Shown: one piece after another, positions 1 through 5,629 of the stretch | How the letters are laid out: the number at the start of each line of letters is the position of its first letter | Numbering within the stretch: the stretch's first letter is position 1 | Source: Acidimicrobiia bacterium | GTDB taxonomy: Bacteria > Actinomycetota > Acidimicrobiia > Spongiisociales > ZC4RG35 | Assembly (NCBI GenBank): GCA_009377735.1 | Contig: WHTL01000221.1 | Location: forward strand, 1-6,519 | Direction: 5' to 3' | DNA length: 6,519 nt | Made by a program: the position numbers and the translations under genes | Notes under the pieces: model-generated | The model's input: only the letters and a program-made list of their open reading frames with translations | Told to the model about the DNA's origin: nothing | The model's database searches: none

Positions 1-2
1 CC

Positions 3-50
3 ACCCGCCGCTACCAGCCGCTCCACCCCCGACCAGGAAGACCAACATGA
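3..50 (+). other. Possible C-terminal tail of a truncated transposase
   Basis: An open frame enters from the left edge and encodes TRRYQPLHPRPGRPT before a TGA at 48-50. The tail is basic and rich in proline. It stops two bases before the repeat pair at 53-96, as a transposase gene would stop just inside the terminal repeat of its element. From memory, IS481-type transposases often have basic, proline-rich C-termini of this style, but 15 residues cannot identify a family. Another frame of this strand is also open through this stretch (1-144), and on the minus strand an ATG at 48 opens a glycine-rich frame leaving the window, so the assignment is weak. Confidence 0.2.
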
Positions 51-52
51 AC

Positions 53-96
53 TGTCAGATATGCCCCGCGACATATGTCAGATATGCCCCGCGACA
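53..96. repeat. Pair of identical 21-bp direct repeats, possible IS end
   Basis: Bases 53-73 and 76-96 are identical over 21 bp and separated by the two bases TA, giving a 23-bp period. Each copy begins TGTCAGATATG and ends CCCCGCGACA, so its outer bases (TGTC and GACA) are reverse complements of each other. The junction contains the palindrome ACATATGT (71-78). IS481-family elements are known to have ends of the form TGT...ACA, and doubled sub-terminal copies would fit transposase binding sites. If the element extends to the left, its outer edge would be base 96, about 45 bp past the tyrS stop codon. The repeat is seen directly; the IS interpretation is inference. The copies could instead be operator sites. 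Confidence 0.85.
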
Positions 97-110
97 GGAC
101 AACATCGCCT

Positions 111-137
111 GGCGAACATCTCCGCCCTAGGTTCGCC
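111..137 (-). terminator. Weak stem-loop downstream of tyrS
   Basis: GGCGAAC at 111-117 pairs exactly with GTTCGCC at 131-137 across a 13-base loop, four bases beyond the tyrS stop codon. No T-tract follows on the minus strand, so it is not a canonical intrinsic terminator. U-less hairpins are common at gene ends in high-GC actinobacteria. Confidence 0.3.
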
Positions 138-140
138 GGT

Positions 141-1415
141 CTAGGTGAAGCGGATCAGGTGCTGGCGCTTCTTGCCGATCCGGATGACGAGGGTGGTGTC
201 CGTCGCGAGGTCCCCCACAGAGACCTGTCGCGTGCTGTCGGTGATGCGCTCCTCGTTGATCCTGACCGCACCCTGGTCCACGAGGCGGCGCGCCTCCCCG
301 TTGCTCTTGGTCGCCCCAGCTGTCGTCATAAGGTCGAGCAAGCCAATCCCAGCCTCAAGGTCGGATCGCACCAGATCGGTTGTCGGTGCCTGTTCGAATG
401 CCATCGCCAAGGTGACGTCGTCGAGATCGGTGACAGGAGTATCGCCGAAGAGGACACCAGTAGCCTTGGCCGCCGACCCCACCCCGGCATCGCCGTGGAT
501 GATGCGTGTCGTCTCCTCGGCGAGGCGTCGCTGACCGATGCGTTGCTCCGGATTGGCGCCGTGTGCCTCCACGATCTCGTCAATTTCATCGAGATTGAGG
601 AAGGTGAAGAACTTCAGGAACCGCTTCACATCGCGATCGTCCGTGTTGAGCCACCACTGGTAGTACGCGAATGGGGATGTGATGTCGGGATCCAGCCACG
701 GGGCATTGCCCGCCGACTTGGAGAACTTCTTCCCGTCGGAGCCCTCCACCAGCGGCCAGGTGAGGGCATGAGTCCGGGCACCGTGTCGGCGACGGATCAG
801 ATCGACCCCGCCCACGATGTTCCCCCACTGATCCGAGCCTCCACATTGCAGGGTGCAGTCGTAGGTCGAGAAGAGATGGTCATAGTCGAACGCCTGGAGC
901 AGCCCGTAGCTGAACTCCGTGTAGGAGATCCCCTGTTCTCGATCTTCCAGTCTCCGACGGATCGACTCTCGGGAGATCAGCTGATTGACACTGAAGTGCT
1001 TGCCGATGTCGCGGAGGAAGTCCAGCAAGCCCACGCCGCGGGTCCAGTCGTAGTTGTCCACCAGGATCGCACTGTCCATATCCAGGACGAGGCCAAACTG
1101 TCTTCTGATCCCGGTGAGATTTGCGGTGATCGTCTCCTCGTCCATGAGACTCCGCTCCTCGTCCTTGAGACTTGGATCACCGATCCGACCGGTGGCGCCA
1201 CCGGCCAACGCGATAGGCCGATGACCCGACCTTTGGAGCCAAGCCATAACCATGATCCCAACCAGGTTTCCCACATGGAGGGAGGCAGCGGAGGGATCAA
1301 AACCGGCGTAGAAGGTCCGAGGCTCGGAGAGATGCCCACGCAGAACATCCTCGTCGGTGGTGTCGACGACGAGTCCTCGAGAATGAAGTACATCGAGGGC
1401 GTTGGCTGTGGACAT
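141..1415 (-). CDS. tyrS: Tyrosyl-tRNA synthetase
   Basis: This cytoplasmic class I aminoacyl-tRNA synthetase activates tyrosine with ATP and charges tRNA-Tyr. The 424-residue product is exactly the usual bacterial length. The Rossmann catalytic domain carries YAGFDPS at 36-42, the HIGH-type signature HVGN at 47-50, the tyrosine pocket segment TEFSYGLLQAFD (166-177), GSDQWGNI at 193-200 and the KMSKS-type loop KFSKS at 230-234. The C-terminal part, from about residue 358 to 420, is an S4 RNA-binding domain ending in a basic tail, with NGEARRLVDQGAVRIN (372-387) as its core. The ATG at 1415 is supported by the family-like N-terminus (ALDVLHSRGLV). It has no Shine-Dalgarno sequence; instead a TACCGT box lies exactly 7 nt upstream, suggesting a leaderless mRNA. 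The gene is 47 bp downstream of the hydrolase gene on the same strand, so read-through from it is also possible. No T-box leader is visible. All key motifs are intact. Confidence 0.98.
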   Translation of the reverse strand: MSTANALDVLHSRGLVVDTTDEDVLRGHLSEPRTFYAGFDPSAASLHVGNLVGIMVMAWLQRSGHRPIALAGGATGRIGDPSLKDEERSLMDEETITANLTGIRRQFGLVLDMDSAILVDNYDWTRGVGLLDFLRDIGKHFSVNQLISRESIRRRLEDREQGISYTEFSYGLLQAFDYDHLFSTYDCTLQCGGSDQWGNIVGGVDLIRRRHGARTHALTWPLVEGSDGKKFSKSAGNAPWLDPDITSPFAYYQWWLNTDDRDVKRFLKFFTFLNLDEIDEIVEAHGANPEQRIGQRRLAEETTRIIHGDAGVGSAAKATGVLFGDTPVTDLDDVTLAMAFEQAPTTDLVRSDLEAGIGLLDLMTTAGATKSNGEARRLVDQGAVRINEERITDSTRQVSVGDLATDTTLVIRIGKKRQHLIRFT

Positions 1416-1422
1416 CGAGGAA

Positions 1423-1449
1423 ACGGTAGTGGACGGCGATCCCGCTCAA
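1423..1449 (-). promoter_or_regulatory. Putative leaderless promoter of tyrS
   Basis: On the minus strand TACCGT (1428-1423) matches the actinobacterial -10 pattern TAnnnT and is followed by exactly 7 nt before the ATG at 1415, so the predicted transcript starts at or next to the start codon. TTGAGC (1449-1444) lies 15 bp upstream of the -10 and matches TTGACA at four of six bases, though this spacer is short. There is no ribosome binding site, which fits leaderless translation. Confidence 0.45.
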
Positions 1450-1456
1450 AGCGGGA
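1440..1456 (-). terminator. Stem-loop between the hydrolase gene and tyrS
   Basis: TCCCGCT at 1440-1446 pairs perfectly with AGCGGGA at 1450-1456 around a 3-base loop. It begins 7 bases after the hydrolase stop codon (1463-1465). No T-run follows, so if it terminates transcription it does so without a U-tract; it may instead protect the 3' end of the hydrolase mRNA. It overlaps the proposed -35 element of tyrS. Confidence 0.35.
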
Positions 1457-1462
1457 GGTCTC

Positions 1463-2218
1463 CTAATGCTGAGCCAGAAACGTCTCAATGCTGGTGGCGA
1501 GGGCGACGGGAACCTCCCACATCGGGTAATGGCCGGCGTTTGCCTGAACGTCCATCTCGATGTTGGGGAATTGTTCTAGGTAGGTCGCCGCCATCAGATC
1601 AGCACCCACAGCAGGATCGTGCTCCCCGACGATCACCTTTATGGGTGTTTCGTTCCCTTCGACCTCGTTGAGGAAATCAGCCCTACCCCACGCTGTGAGG
1701 TAGGCGCCGAATGCCTCCCGTGTCGACGCTTCCACGGAGTGGGCGACTGTCTTGTTCACCCATGTCGGCGTGAGACGGTTACCCGTGGTGAAATCGATGA
1801 TCCCATAGCGGTTCTCGTCGTTCTCGGCAGCACCGTCGAACAGCGCCCACCCGTCATCATCGAACGGAAAACCGTTGGCGGCTATGGGACTTATGCCCAC
1901 GAGGGAGCGCACTCTCTCCCCGACGTCGGCGAGCACCCTGAGGACACAAGCACCGCCCATGGAGTGGCCCACCAGTGAGAACGTCTCAGTCCCGAGGTCA
2001 TCGAGAAGAGACACCACGTCGGACGATATCTCCGGAAGGGTGTACTCCCCTTCTTCGTCTCGGCGCTCCCCATAGCCCCGATAATCGGTGAACACATAGG
2101 AGAAGCGTTCCTGGTCCAGAACTTCGGGGAGAAAGCCCCAACCTCCAGACGAACCGAACCACCCCGGCAACATGAGGACATGATGGTCTCCGCTTCCGAC
2201 GACATGATGTGCGATCAC
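1463..2218 (-). CDS. Alpha/beta-fold hydrolase
   Basis: A 251-residue single-domain alpha/beta hydrolase, probably cytoplasmic since no signal peptide or membrane segment is visible. The fold markers come in the expected order: LPGWFGSSGGW at 17-27 (oxyanion-hole loop after strand 3), DYRGYGER at 45-52, the nucleophile elbow GHSMGG at 84-89 with Ser86, the acid strand VGEHDPAV with Asp201, and NAGHYPMWEVP with His230. The complete Ser86-Asp201-His230 triad predicts an active enzyme. The family includes esterases, lactonases, haloperoxidase-like enzymes and C-C bond hydrolases, and the cap region at about 112-190 does not reveal the substrate. The start is GTG at 2218, chosen because AAAGGAG (complement of 2227-2233) lies 8 nt upstream, the only strong Shine-Dalgarno sequence in the window. 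The gene is divergent from tal and upstream of tyrS; neither neighbour indicates a substrate. Confidence 0.9.
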   Translation of the reverse strand: MIAHHVVGSGDHHVLMLPGWFGSSGGWGFLPEVLDQERFSYVFTDYRGYGERRDEEGEYTLPEISSDVVSLLDDLGTETFSLVGHSMGGACVLRVLADVGERVRSLVGISPIAANGFPFDDDGWALFDGAAENDENRYGIIDFTTGNRLTPTWVNKTVAHSVEASTREAFGAYLTAWGRADFLNEVEGNETPIKVIVGEHDPAVGADLMAATYLEQFPNIEMDVQANAGHYPMWEVPVALATSIETFLAQH

Positions 2219-2226
2219 TTGATGCT

Positions 2227-2254
2227 CTCCTTTGGGGTCCGGGTCCTGAATCTA
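2227..2254 (-). promoter_or_regulatory. RBS and likely -10 box of the hydrolase gene
   Basis: AAAGGAG, the complement of 2227-2233, sits 8 nt before the GTG start and fixes it. TAGATT (2254-2249) is a good TAnnnT -10 candidate that would give a leader of about 24 nt containing this RBS. No convincing -35 box is present; TCGACG (2279-2274) is the nearest match but is 19 bp away. Confidence 0.45.
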
Positions 2255-2302
2255 GCGACGTCAGGGATCGGTCCGTCGATCGTGGTCCTAGACGAGGGAA
2301 GG

Positions 2303-2315
2303 TAGGCTTGGGGGC
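2303..2315 (+). promoter_or_regulatory. Putative leaderless promoter of tal
   Basis: TAGGCT (2303-2308) fits the TAnnnT -10 pattern, and exactly 7 nt separate it from the tal ATG at 2316, so transcription would start at or beside the start codon. No clear -35 hexamer lies 16-19 bp upstream. An alternative reading is that the purine-rich GGGAAGGTAGG (2296-2306) acts as a poor ribosome binding site with a promoter further upstream. Confidence 0.4.
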
Positions 2316-3425
2316 ATGACCTCACCGATACACCTACTCAACGTGGCCGGGGTCAGTGCCTGGATTGACGAGCTATCCCGCGCCATGCTCGACAGCGGCG
2401 ATTTGGAACGGCTGGTGGAAGAGGACTCCATCAGAGGCGTGACCTCAAATCCCACGATCTTTGCCAAGGCGATCACCGGCTCCACGGACTACGACGAACA
2501 GGTCGCCGAGATGGCTGGTCGCGGTGCCGAAACCACAGAGATCATTACGACACTCATGGCGGATGATTTGCGCCGAGCCTGTGACGTTCTCGCCGACGTC
2601 CATCGCGACACCAATGGTCGGGATGGCTTCGTCTCTGTCGAGGTGACACCCAGCCTGGCCCACGACTCCGAGGAGACCATCGCCGAGGCCCGGGAATGGG
2701 TGAAGTCGATCGACCGCCCCAACCTTCTGGTCAAGGTACCGGCGACCGAGGCCGGTCTCCCCGCCATCGAACAGCTCACCGCGGAGGGTATCTCGGTAAA
2801 TATCACCCTCATCTTCTCCCTCGACCGGTACCGGGCCGTGATGGGCTCCTACCTCGCCGGTCTGAGTAGGGCAGCCTCCGACGGCATCGAGTTGTCCGGG
2901 ATCGCCTCGGTCGGCTCCTTCTTCGTCTCCCGCATGGATGTAGAGGTCGATGCTCGCCTCGACGAGATCGGGTCCGAGAAGGCCCTGTCCCTCAGGGGCA
3001 AGACTGCCATCGCCAACGCCCAGTTGGCCTACGAGGCTTACGAGGACACATTCCGCGGCGACCAGTGGCAGCAGTTGGTCTCCAACGGCGCCCGGGTGCA
3101 GCGCCCCCTCTGGGCATCGACATCCACCAAGGATCCGTCCTATCCGGACACCATGTATGTGGACGCGCTCGTGGCCCATCACACCGTGAACACCATGCCA
3201 ATCGAGACGGTCAGGGCATACCAGGACCATGGCAAACCCCCGACCGGATTCGGACCCGAAGAAATCGCTCATGCCCATACCGTCCTGGACGATATGGCTG
3301 CGGTCGGGATCGGCTACGACGACGTCATGGAGGTTCTGGAACGCGAAGGCGTCGAGAAGTTCACCGCCAGTTGGGACGAAGTCGTCGCCGATGTCGATCA
3401 AGAACGCCAGAAATACGTCGGCTAG
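2316..3425 (+). CDS. tal: Transaldolase
   Basis: Cytoplasmic transaldolase of the non-oxidative pentose phosphate pathway. It moves a dihydroxyacetone unit from sedoheptulose 7-phosphate to glyceraldehyde 3-phosphate, giving erythrose 4-phosphate and fructose 6-phosphate. The 369-residue length matches the longer actinobacterial type rather than the ~215-residue small transaldolases. Visible motifs are WIDELSR with the catalytic acid Asp18, signature 1 GVTSNPTIF at 41-49, SVEVTP with Glu109, signature 2 LLVKVPATEAG with the Schiff-base lysine Lys140, and NITLIFS at 162-168. All catalytic positions are present. In many actinobacteria tal sits in a cluster with transketolase and zwf; here its visible neighbours are unrelated, although plus-strand neighbours are limited to the lipocalin-like gene. 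It is probably transcribed from its own promoter in the divergent gap and may be co-transcribed with that downstream gene. Confidence 0.97.
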   Translation: MTSPIHLLNVAGVSAWIDELSRAMLDSGDLERLVEEDSIRGVTSNPTIFAKAITGSTDYDEQVAEMAGRGAETTEIITTLMADDLRRACDVLADVHRDTNGRDGFVSVEVTPSLAHDSEETIAEAREWVKSIDRPNLLVKVPATEAGLPAIEQLTAEGISVNITLIFSLDRYRAVMGSYLAGLSRAASDGIELSGIASVGSFFVSRMDVEVDARLDEIGSEKALSLRGKTAIANAQLAYEAYEDTFRGDQWQQLVSNGARVQRPLWASTSTKDPSYPDTMYVDALVAHHTVNTMPIETVRAYQDHGKPPTGFGPEEIAHAHTVLDDMAAVGIGYDDVMEVLEREGVEKFTASWDEVVADVDQERQKYVG

Positions 3426-3474
3426 ATCGGGAGTTGTGAGCAACCTCACCTCTGACAATCCCCATGAGGTCCAG

Positions 3475-3909
3475 ATGGATTCGGCCGAGAGAATGGTTGG
3501 GAATTGGCGGCTTTCGGAATGGACCGCATCGGTCAACGGTCGACGTGTTCGCCCTTTTGGCGGTGTATCCACCGGATTGCTCATTTACACCGCTGATGGA
3601 CGGATGTCCGCGACCCTGATGAGAACCGACCGAGAAGACCTGGATAGTGGCACGCTCGCCGCTGCCAAAGAGCATGAGCGGGCCCATGCTGCCGCGGGGT
3701 ACATCAGCTATGGGGGACGCTGGTATCTCTCCGGGGATATCGTCACCCACGAGGTGGAGGTGAGCCTGTTCCCCGATTGGATTGGCGGGAAGCAGTTGCG
3801 AAGGGTGAAATGGCTCGGGGACGATCTCGAGCTGTCAACACCCGAGGAACACAGCCAGGGTGGCGCAACCGTGGTCAATCGTCTCACCTGGCAGCGCATC
3901 CGGGAGTGA
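3475..3909 (+). CDS. Lipocalin-like domain protein
   Basis: A 144-residue protein resembling the bacterial lipocalin-like family (Pfam Lipocalin_5 type). The N-terminal MVGNWRLSEW (7-16) is the usual opening strand, followed by GLLIYTADGRMSATLMR (34-50) and a C-terminal barrel segment with HEVEVSLFPDWIGGKQ (92-107) and LELSTP (118-123). No signal peptide is visible, so a cytoplasmic location is likely. Members of this family have no general assigned function; a small-ligand-binding beta-barrel is inferred. The ATG at 3475 is chosen because it starts just before the conserved domain and has GAGGT at 3466-3470, 4 nt upstream. A GTG at 3436, only 10 nt after the tal stop, would add 13 residues and is a genuine alternative. 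The frame is open further upstream but that part overlaps tal and is not coding. It is likely co-transcribed with tal. Confidence 0.83.
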   Translation: MDSAERMVGNWRLSEWTASVNGRRVRPFGGVSTGLLIYTADGRMSATLMRTDREDLDSGTLAAAKEHERAHAAAGYISYGGRWYLSGDIVTHEVEVSLFPDWIGGKQLRRVKWLGDDLELSTPEEHSQGGATVVNRLTWQRIRE

Positions 3910-3911
3910 CC

Positions 3912-3937
3912 GTTTCCTCCCCGGAGGGGGAGGAGAC
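3912..3937. terminator. Convergent stem-loop terminator
   Basis: TCCTCCCC (3915-3922) pairs perfectly with GGGGAGGA (3927-3934) around a 4-base loop. The stem extends to 11 bp (3912-3937) with one G-T pair. It lies in the 41-bp gap between the lipocalin-like gene and the lipoprotein gene, which run toward each other, so it can form in transcripts from both sides. There is no T-tract on either side, so it is a U-less hairpin. Confidence 0.6.
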
Positions 3938-3950
3938 AAACCATCCCCTG

Positions 3951-4334
3951 TTATTCCCCTTTGGTGGCGTTAGCCGTGAGGACTCCGTTGCTGATGGTTC
4001 CGGTGACCCTTATCGGTTTCTCGGTCCAACGGACGCCGTTGCCGCTCTCCCAGGTCACGGCGTCCTCGTCGAGGCCACGGACTTCCATCGTGATGTCATC
4101 GGGCTCCGGGGGTGCACCATTTACCAGTTCGTCGGCAAGTACCACCTCGCCATTCTCAAAGATGACAGCAAATCCAGTGACGGTTAGGGACTCGGAGCTT
4201 TGCATCCCCAGCGCCGACTCCACCCCCATCCCGGAACTCTGGCCATCTTCCGTCGACACTCCGCAGCCCGTCGAGAAGATCGCTACAACCGCAAGGAGTG
4301 CGACAGCGCACCTTCTTAGGGATGAGAGTCTCAC
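3951..4334 (-). CDS. Small putative lipoprotein of unknown function
   Basis: A 127-residue product with a clear lipoprotein signal: a basic start (MRLSSLRR), a hydrophobic stretch (about 10-20) and a lipobox STGC with the acylated cysteine at position 24. After processing, an acidic domain of about 100 residues would be tethered to the outer face of the membrane. The mature part has alternating hydrophobic residues suggesting a small beta-rich domain (LTVTGFAVIF, EVVLADELV, DAVTW, IRVTGTISNGVLTANA). I do not recognise its family. The start is GTG at 4334, chosen because it gives a complete signal peptide. It has no Shine-Dalgarno sequence, but a TAAACT box sits 7 nt upstream. Only 10 bp separate it from the stop of the four-cysteine anchored protein, so the two extracytoplasmic proteins are probably made together and may act in the same place. 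Confidence 0.8.
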   Translation of the reverse strand: MRLSSLRRCAVALLAVVAIFSTGCGVSTEDGQSSGMGVESALGMQSSESLTVTGFAVIFENGEVVLADELVNGAPPEPDDITMEVRGLDEDAVTWESGNGVRWTEKPIRVTGTISNGVLTANATKGE

Positions 4335-4347
4335 GGGACCGAGTTTA
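4335..4347 (-). promoter_or_regulatory. Putative leaderless promoter of the lipoprotein gene
   Basis: TAAACT (4347-4342) fits TAnnnT and lies exactly 7 nt before the GTG at 4334, the same geometry as at tyrS and tal. Its first three bases are the TAA stop codon of the upstream gene. No -35 match is seen. Because the upstream gene is so close, the lipoprotein gene could also be served only by read-through. Confidence 0.33.
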
Positions 4348-5565
4348 CCGTTCCACCAAATCGGCCACCTGAGAACGGATGGCCGCTAGTGCCCGGCGGT
4401 GCTCCGCGATGAAGGCGCCCTCATATTCGGGTCGGATCGAATCCTCTGCACGTTCGATGATTCGACCGCACTGGGCGTTGGCCGTGGCCAGGGAGATCTC
4501 GAAATCCTGGATCTCTCGTAGCTCCTCACCGTCCACCTCGGGGATGGTGATGCTGGTCACCTCATGGATGTAGCGCTGCACCGCCTCCTCGGAGTTCTCG
4601 CGATAGAAGGTCTCGATCTCCTCCTCGCTCCACCCAGCAAAGGGATTTGTATTCACGGTCCGACCTCCGGTGAGTTCGTCCACGCGTGATTGGATCTCGG
4701 TGACTCCCTCAGCGAAAACCTGGCTTGGCTGGTCATAGGCGAAGCCTGCGTTGGCCATGCACCCGGACCATTCTTCCACGGCAGCGCTGACCCGCTCGTC
4801 CTCACCGATCGCCGCCTCGAGCTCGGCCAAATCCGACTCCAGCACTGACCAAGCCTCCTGGGCCGGACCAAAGCGATCGTTTTGGACGGCAGTGGCATGG
4901 ACCCGACACCCAACGTTATCCGCCTCGTGGCCGTCCCCGAGATACCCCCCTTCTAGGGCAACGTAATACTGCGGTCGCCGTGGCGAGGTGGTGGGAGGCA
5001 CAGTTGATCCCGGTGGTGCTGCACCACCACCATCGGAACGCCAGGAGGTGGATATACCGAACCCGATCCGCCTGACGACGGCGAGTCCGGGGCCATCTTC
5101 CGGCTGGATCGCTATCTCACGCGCCTGATAGGAGAAACCACGCTGGTCCATACACCGTGCCATCGCTCGCTCCACCGCTCGGAGGCGACTGCGCTCCACT
5201 TCATCGGGTCCACTCGGGGTTCCAAAGAACTTCTCCAGGGTAAGAGAGGGCGGAGGTGTGGTTGTGGTCGATCCACGGCCTCCGTCCTCCAGTGGTGGAC
5301 CCGTCGAGGAGGGACCGGCGCCGCCTTTTGAGGAGCCCGATCCGGGAACACCTGGCAATGATCCCTCGTTCCCAATATCAAATTCGGATCCGGTAGGTTC
5401 CGACGCCGAGGAAGTGGCCTCGGTCGTCCCCGGGAGTGTGGTTGGTCCGATGCCGGCCGTCTCCGGTCCGTCCCCGGGTGTGTCACCGGTGGTTGAGACC
5501 ACCACGATGGCTGCAATGGCAACCACGACGGTAAGAGCCGCCCCGATCCATTGTCGGGGGTTCAT
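4345..5565 (-). CDS. Membrane-anchored protein with two CMxxxGFxY modules
   Basis: A 406-residue protein without a recognised family. A short N-terminus is followed by one hydrophobic segment (about 7-24, AALTVVVAIAAIVVV) that is a membrane anchor or uncleaved signal; no lipobox is present. Residues 25-110 form a low-complexity Gly/Ser/Thr/Pro linker. The folded part (about 110-406) contains only four cysteines: Cys138 in RCMDQRGFSY, Cys220 in DNVGCRVHA, Cys269 in GCMANAGFAYD and Cys366 in NAQCGRII. The shared CMxxxGFxY motif suggests two related modules, each with a later partner cysteine, so Cys138-Cys220 and Cys269-Cys366 disulphides are plausible outside the cell. A second proline-rich break lies at 180-198. 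From memory, WxxCMxxxGxxY followed by a distant cysteine recurs in secreted actinobacterial proteins of unknown function. The ATG at 5565 is the natural start of the anchor; it has no strong RBS. The gene lies 64 bp after pcrA and 10 bp before the lipoprotein gene. Confidence 0.88.
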   Translation of the reverse strand: MNPRQWIGAALTVVVAIAAIVVVSTTGDTPGDGPETAGIGPTTLPGTTEATSSASEPTGSEFDIGNEGSLPGVPGSGSSKGGAGPSSTGPPLEDGGRGSTTTTPPPSLTLEKFFGTPSGPDEVERSRLRAVERAMARCMDQRGFSYQAREIAIQPEDGPGLAVVRRIGFGISTSWRSDGGGAAPPGSTVPPTTSPRRPQYYVALEGGYLGDGHEADNVGCRVHATAVQNDRFGPAQEAWSVLESDLAELEAAIGEDERVSAAVEEWSGCMANAGFAYDQPSQVFAEGVTEIQSRVDELTGGRTVNTNPFAGWSEEEIETFYRENSEEAVQRYIHEVTSITIPEVDGEELREIQDFEISLATANAQCGRIIERAEDSIRPEYEGAFIAEHRRALAAIRSQVADLVER

Positions 5566-5629
5566 ACTTTTGATGGGCGATCGGGGGACACGCTCCGGAT
5601 GCTACCGCTCTTCTGAGGTGGCCCTCCGG

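Noticed and set aside
46..48. Minus-strand ATG at 48 as the start of a gene leaving the window
   Set aside because: Only 16 codons are visible, glycine-rich and without a clear ribosome binding site. The same bases can be read as the end of a plus-strand frame, so no gene is called.
75..1466. A 463-codon open frame on the plus strand covering tyrS
   Set aside because: It is entirely antisense to tyrS, whose motifs are complete. The translation shows no recognisable domain, and long antisense frames are expected opposite high-GC coding sequence.
2251..2292. Dyad TCTAG...CTAGA and GATCG...CGATC in the divergent promoter gap as a regulator operator
   Set aside because: The half-sites are only 5 bp and partly coincide with candidate -10 boxes. 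Short dyads of this size are expected by chance, so no operator is claimed.
3229..3474. Extended N-terminus of the lipocalin-like frame beginning inside tal
   Set aside because: The upstream part overlaps about 200 bp of tal in another frame and has no lipocalin-like similarity. The conserved domain begins only after 3475.
2445..3584. A 379-codon open frame on the minus strand over tal and the lipocalin-like gene
   Set aside because: It is antisense to a well-supported transaldolase and spans the start of the next gene. The product has no family features and its composition matches reversed coding sequence.
5599..5604. TAGCAT as a -10 box for the anchored protein gene
   Set aside because: It matches TAnnnT, but it has no -35 partner, and the resulting leader of about 27 nt contains no ribosome binding site near the ATG. 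Expression from pcrA read-through is equally likely.
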